Below are positions 34,290 through 46,695 of a stretch of DNA of 64,000 bases, piece after piece; the stretch's first letter is position 1; each line of letters opens with the position of its first letter. The translations under genes were made by a program, and so were the position numbers. Source of the DNA: Monoplex corrugatus (lineage: Eukaryota; Mollusca; Gastropoda; Littorinimorpha; Ranellidae); assembly GCA_030674185.1 (NCBI GenBank), contig CM060312.1, positions 7,484,132 through 7,548,131 on the forward strand, written 5' to 3'. The notes below the pieces were generated by a model. The model saw only the letters and a program-made list of their open reading frames with translations. It ran no database searches and was not told the origin of the DNA.

Positions 34290-37200
34290 ATGGGTTCTGT
34301 TACAGACGGTAAGATTTTTTTCCCATGTTGTGGAAGTTCAAATGAAAGTCAGTCAAATCCTTCAGTGTGGAATTGGTGGTAATGTATTCTGTGGTCTTTC
34401 TGTTCAATCCGTTTTTAGATTGTGAAAATTACCTTGAAGCAAGCCTAAAGTCAGTAAAGAAACTCGGGAAGAGCCGGCAACATAGAAGAGGTCCATAGAG
34501 TTACTTTCCTTCCTTTCCTTTCCTTTCCTTTGGTGCCCACGATTTTGAGGATGATCATTCACTGGTTAGAGTTTGAGCAAAAACTTGTTTCGGTCCTACA
34601 CTCTTTGAGTCTTTACAGTCTGAGGGGATCGGGGCAAGTCATGATCCTGGATACTCTTCTGCTGTCACCAATTCTTCCATTCCTATCACCCCTCTTTTTC
34701 CAGTCTGAGTTCGGCCCTGCGCGTGCGCCTTCAAACAAAGGAAAGTAGTCCGGCTTTTCAAACTTTCAGAGCTGTTCTGCCATTGCCTTGAGGGCTCTGA
34801 TCCTCTCCTTCCCAGAAACGAAATTGAGAGCTGTTTCATGAGGTAGGAGGAAGACCTGCCAACCAGTCCTTTTGTCCCAACCTCTCTGACGAGGATTTTT
34901 GCTTAGAAGCCAGGTTTCCTGAAGTTGTTGGCTAGACTTGCTTTATAGAAATGAACTTCCAGGGGTTATTACTATTAGTCATCGTAACTTAGATGGCATC
35001 CTTCCTTCCCAACTTCAGTGACAAGTTACAACCACTCAGAGACCTACTGAAGCAGGCTACACCATTTGTCTTACACATGAACCACATCCATTACTTCCAT
35101 GAACTGAAGTTGATACAAGTCAACAAGAGATTAGTGGTGCCCTTCTCCAAAACAAACACCAATAGCACTAGTGTCAAAAACAATGGCTCAAACTTAAAGC
35201 AGCTATGCAAATCTTGACAGAAAAATGCTGGCAATTGTGTTTAGAATAGCCCATTCCATATGTACCTGTATGGACCCAGTTCACAACAGTCACCTTGTGA
35301 TGATCGTGATAAACCACTATACAAGGCACCACCCCATCTTCAGTCAAACCACTGCACAAGGACACCACCCCATCTACAGAGGATGTTTTACAAAGTTCAA
35401 GGCTATGATTTCTGACTGACATACAAACCAAGAAACACCATGGTTTGATCCCAGTGACGAAGAGAGCATTTGCTTGATGAGGGAGTAGATGGTGTTGAAT
35501 TGACACCAGAAGAAACAATGGATTTAGATCAATGTGTAAATTTCACCAGGAAGAACTCAAAAAGAAATAGAGACCCTACTCTCTGCATGCTGAAGGAAAC
35601 CATCATTCTAGGATGACCAGAAATTATAAAAGAAGTTCTGACAGAAATTAGGTACTACTGATCCTTTAGAGATGGGTTGGGAAGGAAAAAGGAATAATAA
35701 TTAATAATAATAATTACAATATTTATATAGGACAAAATCTTGATAAAATCAAATCTAAGCGCTGAAACACACACACACACGCACGCACACACACGCACCA
35801 CGCGCACACACACACACACACGCTGATAAATGGGGAGAAAGAATAAAAACAATGGAAAATTATAGAGAGCATATTATATACAATTATATATTGCAATGTG
35901 ATTCCCCTCCGAGTGGAGACAGGCTGCAGAGGGGATTGAGTGAGGTCAGGATTTTATGGAGAGGAGAAAAGGTGAGTTTTGAGAGCGGACTTGAAGGAGA
36001 CAAAAGTAGGTTGTGACGGACTGAGAGAGGAAGTTTGTTCCAGGAGAGGGACCAGAAACAGAGAAGGCTCGTGGACCATAGGTATTGAGCTTAGTGCGTG
36101 GAAAGCGAAAAGTCAGAGGATCGGAGGCAGAGCGGAGGGTACGTGAGGGAAGATAGATCTCAAGTAGACTTGACAGGTAATGGGGGCTGCGTTATTGAGG
36201 CTTTTGTAGCACATGGTGTCTAGTTTGTACTGTATGCGCTTTGATACAGGGAGCCAGTGAAGTTGTGCCAGGAGAGGAGATATGTGGTCAGCTTTTTCTT
36301 TTTGAGTACAAGGCGTGCAGCATTGTTTTGAATGCGCTGTAGGATGTGAGTGGTGGAGGCAGGAAGACCGGACAGGAGTGAATTGAAATAGTCAATGCGA
36401 GACATTATGAAGGAGAGAACTGAGTGAGAGGCTTGATACTATGGAGGTGATAGTAGCAGATCTGGCAGTTTGAGAAACAAAGTTGTTCATGAGAGGGTAG
36501 AGTCAATGCAGACACCAAGGTTTTTAGCTGAATCAGAAATTGGGACTGATGTGTTACATAATGGGAGAGAAAGAGGAGGCAGCTGAGAAAGTTTCTGACG
36601 GGTGCCAATGAGGATAGCTTCTGTCTTGTCGTCATTTAGCTGAAGTTTGTTGTATGTCATCCAATTTTTGATGTCCGAGTAACACTCAGTGGTGCGAGTC
36701 AGGAGGCGCTGTATATTGTCAGGTGAGTCACTGTCTTGAAGTTGAGTGTCATCAGCATAGAAGTGGTGTTTTATAGAGTGGGGAGTTGATGATGGTGGAC
36801 AGGGGGGAGGTGTAAAGAGTGAAAAGAACAGGGCCAAGGACAGATCCTTGTGGAACACCACAGGTCAGGTATGCAGGTTGAGAGTAAGTGCCATTGATGA
36901 GAACAGTTTGTTTTCTGTTTGATAGATAAGAAGTGAACCAGGAGAGAGCAATGTCAGAGATGCCAAAAGTATGATGAAGTCTTGAAAGGAGAATACCATG
37001 ATCAATGGTATCAAAGGCTGCAGACAGATCAAGGAGTGTGAGGAGAGAGACTTTGCCAGTATCAGTTGCAAGGAGGAGATTGTTGAGAATGTGTAGCAAG
37101 GCAGTTTCAGTGCTATGGCATTGGCGGAAGGCTGACTGGAAATGATTGAGGAGATTGTTGGCAGACAGGTGAGAGTTCAGTTGGTTGAGGACAACTTTTT

Positions 37201-40200
37201 CAAGCAGTTTTGACAAGAAAGAGAGATTAGAGATAGGCCGGTAATTTTTCAGTTCATTTGGGTCTAAATTGTATTTCTTGAGGAGAGGGTGAACAATAGC
37301 AGACTTGAAAGAATCTGGGACAGTTCCAGTTTGGAGAGAAGTGTTGATGATGTCAGTGATGAATGGGAGGAGAGTAGGGAGACAGTCAGAGTAGAGAGAA
37401 CCTGGAAGAGGATCCAGTTCGCAGGTTTTGAACGACATGGATCTGATTGTGTTGAGAATTTCTTCTTGTGAGACTGGGGTAAGAGTAGTAAGAGGTGTGC
37501 CAGAGAAGGAAGGGTCAGGTGGGCATGGTTGACAGGGTGTCCTGTCGAGCCTGTCACGAAGAGTTTGTATTTTGGTGGTGAAATACTTGGAGAATACAGA
37601 TGGGAGTTCTTCATTTGTGTGTTTTGTTGGGAGAGGTAAATTTTTCGTGTGCCAAGGAGATGATTCATGGTTGTAACGAGTTCTTTTGAAGAAGAGGCAT
37701 TCAGGATTTTGGTTTGGAAATAGTTTGTTTTTGCAGATGCAATGAGGGTGGATACTTTTGTTTTAGAGGCTTGGAAAAGTTGCCTATGTACAGTGAGTTT
37801 GGATTTGCGCCAGTGGCGCTCTGCTCTGCGGCGGGCACGTCTTGCACAGGCAATCTCATGAGTGAGCCAGGGGGTAGGGGGGCGGTTAGGTAAAAGACGG
37901 GTTGTGGCTGGAGCATGAGTGTCCAGAAGATGGTGGCAAGTAGTGTAGAATAATATTCAAGGAACCTCAAGTTATTATTCCCCCTTAACTAAGAAGACAC
38001 ATCTTGTCACAATTGCACAAAACCCATCAAGGGGTAGAAAAGACAAGGCTGCTAGCAAGAGTCTTTTTTTTTTTTTTTGCAAAACATCACCAAGACATCA
38101 CATATATAATCCAGTCCTGCCAGGTTTGCTAAGAAACAAGACCAGCAAATCAGAGCAAACCAGTGACAGTACATGAGGTACCCAATGCTACAGGGAAGCA
38201 GCTGGATACCAATCTCTTCAAAACAGAATGGCAAAAACTAACTCAGTAACTGATTATTGTAGGCTATTTTTCAAAGTTCCCAGTTGCCATTCAAATAAAC
38301 AAAGCTAGCAGTTCAACTGTAATTAATGAAACAAATAAGGCTGTGTCCGTCTTTGGAAAAATGTGATATCGCAGTCAGTTACAACAGACTACAGTTCATT
38401 GGCAGACTTTACCAAGATTTCATCTCTTCATGGGGGATCCAACACATCACGTCATCTCCACAATGTCAGAAATTACATAGATTTATCAAGAGACAGATAC
38501 AAACTATCAAGAACACCATCCACAAATGCAAAAAATAAAAAAATTTAAAAAGTCCGAACTGGACAGGACATTGAACTAGTCTTCTCAATTTGAGAGGGAA
38601 CGCCTAAGAACTACAACCTTCCCTCTCCAGCGGAGATGCCCATGAAGACAAAACTTTGTACAGCACTATCATCCAGAACTGAACCTGCATTAACATTTCA
38701 ACAACAGGCATTAGCCGAGAGATGTGACAGGATGACCGAAAATTACAACAGACATGCTGGAGATCAACTTCCATTTTTACATCAGGGACAACCAGTGTGG
38801 GTGATGGACTGTGAAACCAAAAAGTGAAAACCACCACCAGTCATCAGAAAGTAAGATGACCCTCATTTGTACATGGTAACTATGGATAAAGGTACCACTC
38901 TCTGAAAAAACAAGTGGACCTATGACTGAAATCTAAGTCAGGTGTTGATCCTACAGAACAGCCTGTAGGCATTACCATCAGCACTGGGAGATATGGAAAT
39001 GGTGATATCCACCACACCATGACAGTCCAAGGATCAACACATCTCCAGATAGACTGGAGGAAGTCAACCAGGAGAACACTCAAAATCGATAAGGTCAACA
39101 TGTTGCCCAGCAGCCAACCCAGCACAAATCTGCAGAATGGTCAGAACCACAACATCAACATGAACACTTGCATGAACCACAAGATCAGGAGGCACCTTCA
39201 AAACACCGGCAAGATATAGAATGATAAACAGTGAATGTCCAGACACACCATTACAGAATCATTATGGTATTAGTTATCTTTAGCTTTACTCACAGTAAAC
39301 GTTTTTATTCATTTTAGTGGCTTCATTTGATCGAAAACATTTTGTTGATAGGGGAGATGGTGTTCGTTGCTTCCCTTGAAGTATGGACTAGATGCTGCCT
39401 TGACATTTGTTACTTTACAAATAAGAAAATGGCTTGGTAACTCAACAATGCCAATATGTTCTCTTAAGAAATCTACATTACCACAACTGCATTACACGCT
39501 GGGTCATTTGATTCCCCCTAATTCATCAGATTTGCAGGAGGCTTTCCTCTGCCAAATACTTGGTTTCACTGCCCTTTTTATTATCTTTCAAGCTCTTGAC
39601 AGGTTCTTCTGTCTCTGTTTGAATGGCTTAGTCAGTAGACTTTACAGTTTTGGCTACTTTTGCATTCCACCGTGATAGACTCCATGATTTTTTTGGACTA
39701 AAATTCATCTCAGATGAGACGACCAACACATCTGATTTAGTATTTTGTGTTTATCATTGTCCTTTACATAAAAGGACTGTTGTGTCATGAAGGCTTTTAG
39801 AAGGGTCGTTTGTTATCCATTTCTGAGGTATCGCTGTACCTGAACTGCTCATTGCTGCATTCAAGATGACCTCCACTGCCAAGGCAAACAGTATGAAGAA
39901 ATAGCACAGCCCTTTACTATGTCAGCTTCCAAACTGATCCAGTCTGTTGTGTATTCCTTTGTGGAAAAGTGCACTGAGAGGCCAGTAAAGTATTTAGATC
40001 TTTAGGACCAAAAAACTTGTTTGAGGGGGGGGGGGGGGGGGGCTTTTCCTTTGGGGACCTTTTGCTGTCCAGCTCCCCCAGAATTGTTTTTTGTTGTTGT
40101 TGCCTCTTCAGCATTTTTCAGATGTTCTTTGACACATGAAATGTCTCAAGAGCCAGTTGAATCATCTTGTTCGGGCCTAATCCATACACATTTGCCAGAT

Positions 40201-43200
40201 CTAGCCACACCACATAGACTGATAGAGGTCCCTTTTTCTCTGCTTTAGCTCTTTGGGTTGCTTCCCAAGTCATCATGGATTGCTCTGCAGTCATACACGC
40301 AGGATATGCCTCCTTTCTGGACTGACATATCCAAGCACTTACTGTTTTAGGTATTTAGTCAGCCTTGCTGCCATGGAAGAGAAAGTGGTTTTCCCTTCAA
40401 CATTCAGAACTGATATTAGTCTGAACAGGTTGAGGTCACTCAGGTTCTTTTGGAATGTTCATTTCATCAGCTATCATCCACTGGTAATTTTAGTTGCTAA
40501 GTTTTGCATTCCTCTATTCTAATGTTATCATCTTGATGAGCCATTCAAGGACACTAGGATATTTCTTATACAGCAGGTAAGGTATTTCTTTAGGCCCAGG
40601 TGATGATTTGGCTCAGGCTTTTGCCACTTTCTTTACTTCATCCAGTGTTGGTGGCTTTTCATTAAACATTTTCCCTGGCATTGCTGGTTGCACTGAATCC
40701 AGGATTTCAAGTGGTGCTCGCTCTCAAGGTCAAATAGAGCTTGTTTGTCCATTGAGAGTGTCCCAGATCTTGATTATTCAAATAGTTTCACAGCAAAGTG
40801 GAAGCGGTCTCTAAAGAAGCTATTTTGGGTCTTCTTTCTACTCCTTGCTGATTGTACTTTTTGGTGGCACTATATTTCGCTTCCAGGTCTTACCCTAGTT
40901 TCTTTAGCCATTGCTTCTCAAATTCATAGGCAGCCTTCATTTGTTTCTAGAGATTTTGTTTTTTTCCTCTGGATGATTTCTATCTGTCATTGACATCTGG
41001 ATTTCTTTGGAGTTGTTTTCACCATTTTCTATTTTACTTTAGAGATGTCTCAACATTTTGCACATATCTCCAGAGGTGGCTGATTTGTGTTCCAGGGTGC
41101 TCTCTCCTGTATCAATGCATTTAGTTTGAGGACTATTTCTTCATCCGGCCTCTCCCATTCCTCATTTGCACTGAGATTTCTAGCAACTGGTATCAAGCGC
41201 CTGTACAAGTTCCTCATCTGAATCATCTGCGTTTATGTCCTTGCCATTGTGATTTGGTTCCTGGCTTTGGCGTTGGGTTTTCTGATTTCTTACCTGCATC
41301 AGAGTTTTTATGTAACCCCTTTTTCATCCTGTGGATCTTCATGCCACTCTTAGTAGAAGATCTCCTTCCACAGACACAGGGGAATTCCATTTGTTCTTTA
41401 TCATGGTCTATTGTTGATTTCCAGTCATGATCAGGTTTGCACTGATCTATTGTTTTCTGCCCCTTTCTGGGCAGCATCTTTAACCCATTTATGCCCAAAT
41501 TTATTTTCTTACCAAACATGTCTCAAAATGTTTGTTTTTATGTCTTATTAACATATGTAACACTCATTTTGACACAAGTTTTGTAAATGTTGATTTTGAG
41601 CATAAAATGTTAGCGTCCCTTTTTAGGGACAGCGGGCTTAAGTGGGTAGGGGTTTTTGAACAGCATCACACAGTAAATACAGGCACTTGTTTCTTTTCAG
41701 TTTTTGTTTTATTGTTTCAAAATGAGCTTAAAATACAAAATTTGTTTTTAAAATTCAAATGTTGACAAATTTTCCTCCACCCCCACCCACCCCAGCCTTT
41801 TACAGTGCAAAATACTGTCTCCGTCCCCCCAAAACTAAAGGGAAATGAATATGTTTGAATCAAAGAAAGATGATTAAGTCTTTATCCTTTGTTCTCACAC
41901 CTGCATTACCTTGAATGCTAGAAATGACACAAGAGAAAACGCTTGGCATCGCTAGACAAAGGACCTTCCTGGCCCATTCACTTTGCTGGGAAATCCCACT
42001 AGCGCGCATGAAACAAGCTGAAGCACTTGTCGTGCACGCCTGCCAGGCACTTCTGGTACCTGCGGTATGTCTTCTTTCCACAGTAGCCACATCTCAGTTG
42101 GGTCTTCCATGGCTGTATGATGTGGTCCACCTTGTCAAAGAGGACCTCACGGGGCACCCGTTTGCTCACTTTCAGGGTGGGCTGTCTCGGACGACCAGCA
42201 GAAGATGTTTGTGTTGCTCTGAGCAGGTAGACCCTGGCTACGGAGCGCCTGATGGCGAGGAGATCCTTGGGGTCTGTAGCTGATGCTGGTGTGGCTCTGT
42301 ATAGATGCCAAGCCTGCTGGACGCTGACATCAACACAAAACAAACAGCCGCCACCACCACTTCTTCGAACGGACAGAGATCCCGTATTTGTCGATGTTTT
42401 GATCCATCCGATCAACACCCCCCATGGTCTGGTTGTAGTGTTTGACCAAGAATGGCTGCGTTATGTCCACTAGCTGTCGTTCAGCTCTAGACCAACGCTT
42501 TGCTGTTTGGACGGTTCAACTCCTACCTTGTTGGACACTGACTACATTGTTGTCGTGCCAGCGCACAACAACCAAACCTGCCTTGGCATCCGTGGCATAG
42601 TCAAAGGATCCTCACTTGGTCTTCTCCATCTCCTTTACATGCTTCAGTGGGCAGTCTTGCAGTCTGTTAGCGTGGATCATTCCCGTGCAGGCAATGTTTT
42701 TCTTGCTGAGGTAGTCGTCTAGCTGGAGGCTCGTAAACAAGTTGTCAAAGGTAGGGTGGAAGCAACGACCTTCCTCCTGTTGAAGCTCAGCTATCAAATC
42801 AACAACCACCGACCCTCCCATGCCAAGACCTGGAACTTCGGTTTGTCGTCCTCTGGCACCTTGGTATGGCTCTGTCTGCAGGAGGTATCCCATTTTTGTT
42901 GTCAGTTACCACATCTTGAAGCCGAAACGAATGGGCTTTCCACAAATATATTGTTTAGCCCCGTGCCGTCCGTAATATGGAATCATGGACTCATCTATGC
43001 TGAGGTTCTGAGTCTCCAGCTTCTTGAAGTAGAGCAAGAATCTTTCGTTCAACGTTGTCAGCAGGTGTCGGACTTGTTTATTTTGTCTGTAGGTCCCCCT
43101 GCTGTTGTCACACACATGAAGGTACCTCATGAGCTCCTCAAAGCGGTTTTTTTGTCATGGCTACTTTGATGGCTGCATTGCAAACATCATCATCACAGCT

Positions 43201-44905
43201 CCAGAACATCCTCCTCCTGGGAACAGGGCTGTAACCTGAAACAAGAAGTATGGCCAAGAAAACCTTCACCTCTGAAGGAGAGGTGGAGAAGGTGGTGTTC
43301 CCCTTTGACCTAGCATACTCTTTTGACATTTCAACAATATGTCCAGATTTTCTCGCACACCATTCCCCAGAAAAGTTACTATTGCTCCAGCCATCAGCTG
43401 ACGTCTGTTCAAGTTTGAAACAGTGCCTCCTCTGTCTTGCTCGCCACTGTCCTCATCTATATTGAACCCGACCTCCTCAGGTGGATCAATGCCAATTGTT
43501 GCTTCTTGAAAGTCAGCATCATCCTCAAGCATGCTAATGACCTCATGAACTGTGTACTGTCTGAAAAAAACAAACAGGAGAACCCCAAACTATGAAACAA
43601 TATCATAATACATTGATGAAGTAAGGGAGAAAACCCCACCCCATTTGAGCCCGCTGTCCCTAAATAGGGACGCATGTTTACAATAGCATAAAATAAACAA
43701 TAATAATTTTCTGACAAAAAACAAAAATCCGTTTCTGTATCATACTATAACAAACGCTTTCTCTTCATAAAGATGTATAAAAACTTTAAAAACAAGAAAA
43801 CTGTATGCTTACCTTTGATGTTGACTCACTGCCGCAAGAAAAAGCACCTCATGAGATGCAAATGGCCGCCTCCAGCAAAAACGGCAAGGGCATTCACTGA
43901 AAACAACTGCTTCTTTGTGACAATGATTACTTCCATTGTTCGTCTAAAAACAAAAATCTGAACAATAACAGGAACGTTACCATGGGGGTGGGTTTTATTC
44001 TCCGTCCCTAAAAAGGGACAGCGGGCTTAAATGGGTTAATTTATAGAACTAGAGGCAAGTTAGAGAAAGACAAGGTGGGAGCCAGCCCACAGAGCCCGTA
44101 AGTCTAGTCTTTCCCAGTGTCGTCCAGTATATCGCAGACATCTGCGGACTGTTCCAGGAAATCAGTGGACAACCCCTCTGTCAGTAGCAAGAAACTGGTG
44201 AAAGCAGGACAGCAGAAAGTCGTCAAAGGAGAAACCATTCCTCAAACAGGTGTTTCAGTCTTAAACTTCTAACACTCCAAGGGGTCCAGGCTGCATCCAT
44301 GTCATGACACTTAGATACCCATCTGCTGTTGCCTGTATTTTTTCCCTGTCATGTTTTTTCCACCTGGGTTTGAACCCACGTATCCAAGGTGATGGGCGTC
44401 TCAAAACTAAGTCACCCTTGTGATGGATGTCTTAACCCTTTGATTCCAGCACCCTGTCCATCAGCATCCTGCTTTGTCAGCCATGCTAGCAAAGCAAAAC
44501 ATTAACCCTTTGATTCCCACACCCTGTCCATCAGCATACTGCTTTGTCAGCCATGCTAGCAAAGCAAAACATTAACCCTTTGATTCCCACACCCTGTCCA
44601 TCAGCATCCTGCTTTGTCAGCCATGCTAACAAAGCAAAACCTTAACATTTGACTTCCTCATCCTATTATCCAAAAGCTTCCTCAAAGCTGGTGGATAAGG
44701 TAAGGAAGTCAGAAGGTTACGTTTTTGCTGCAGGAAGTGGGTGGATAGGGTGAGGGAGTCAAACGAAGTTTTTGCAGTTGGTGGATTGAGTGCAGGAGTC
44801 AAAGGGATAAGTGTTGCCAATTTCTGTGGAAGAAAGGAGAAGAGATTAGAGAAGACAGCAAAGTCTCGTTCCAAACATCGGTGGATTTCAGTTGTTTTGT
44901 TTGTT

Positions 44906-44937
<32 letters not shown>

Positions 44938-46653
44938 TTTACATAGCAACAGCTCTGCATTCACTGTGTTGAGATGGAAAGTCTTGGTTCCATCCTGCCC
45001 AGATACCTCCCACCTGGTTGATGAAGGGTGGAGATCTCCCTGGTCTGCTGGTGTACAGACCTGTTAGCGCCTGAATCCCATTCATGTGTATTCACGTGCA
45101 GAACATCAAAGTTCAAACATCCTTTGTCGGTGATTGCATTTCCTAAATGAAATTTTATAATCTTATGAGTTATGATTGTTTAGAGTTAGTTCAACAGAAA
45201 TTAATCATTCTCAAACAATTCAATTTGCATGTGACCCAATCTGCCGTAATATAATCTTATGATCATTTGAATCAAAGTGACTACCAGCGTTCAAGCAAAT
45301 CATCATCATATGCCCTGCTACATGGCGTTGGCAATAATGGCCTTACATACAAATCTGTCTTTTGTCGCTGCAGGTACATCTTCCACCCTCTCTGTCTTCA
45401 TCCACTCCGCAACTCCATCCAATATTTTTTCAATGGGTCTACCTGGTGCTCTTTTCCTTTCCAGCTTTCCTGTTGCGACTAGGTGCTCTAATTTCTCTTG
45501 CCTCATAAAATGTCCTCTAAGTTCAGGCAAATATGAACCAGAACAAAACACAAAAATAGAGTTAGAATGCGTATTTAATATAACAAAACAAGACAGGCAC
45601 AAATTTTCAGCCAGCTGGCCTTTGTCAAGCATATGCAAAAGACAAAAAAAATAATTAAAAAATAATTGCATAACACTTAGCTCAAAAAACGGTAAATAAC
45701 TTCCCAAACATAGCTTACAGCAGGGGAAAATGGCAGATGTAGAGAACTTCTCAAACGTAGCATCTAGCAGGAGAAAATATTTGCCATTTTCTCCTATCAG
45801 ACACTGCGTTTGGGAATTACATTTGTTGTTGTTGTTGTTGTTTTTTTGTGCTAAATGTTGTGCATTTACTCTTTTTTGTCTTTTGAATACATCATACATG
45901 CTTGACAAAGGCCATTTAGCCAAAAATTTGTGTCTGTGTAGTTTTTGTATAGTACATACACATTCTGATTCTCTTTTTGCTTTCATGTGATTGGTTATGA
46001 TCGTTTGCGTGACTCGCACTGTTGTTTCTATCTTTTCTGTTCTATTTTGTTCTATTTTGTTTGATTTTCCTGTGGTTATTTTCAGATGACGTGATCAGAC
46101 GTCGCCTGTTGATAGACGGGGAAGGTGGTAATGATGACAAACGACTGAATAATCTGTTGAAAACATTCATTCGGTGGTACAGTTCCCCAGAGGATGAAGA
46201 CAGGTACAAGCCAAGTGAACAAGAGTGTTAGTAGCAATGTTACAGTAGAATGAATGTCGACACTAAAAATTGCTCTTGTGCATAGTTTGGTCAGGCCAGT
46301 GATTTGGTCTCATTTAATTTTTGTATTGAACAGTATGATTTATCTTAAGGTGTATTGTGTTCAGTGAAGTAGTTCACACACACACACACACACACACATA
46401 CGCACCCACACACACCACATGCATGCACAATCACACAAGCATGCACGCACACACAGAGAGAAGCACCCACACGTACACACAAAGAAGATGGGAAATATTT
46501 GAGATTGATTGTTTCAGTGTATGGTGTTGGAGTTTGACATAACTTGGTAACATTTCAGACATGTAGACAGAAGGTGAAGTGTAGAATAGTGGAATGCATT
46601 CATATCTGAGTTTTAAAAAAATGTACTCACGCATGTGTATGATATATATGCAG

Positions 46654-46695
<42 letters not shown>

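Noticed and set aside
41223..41519. 98-residue CVCG...H zinc-finger frame as a host gene
   Set aside because: It is followed by degraded reverse transcriptase fragments on the same strand and cut by the piggyBac end, so it is a LINE relic.
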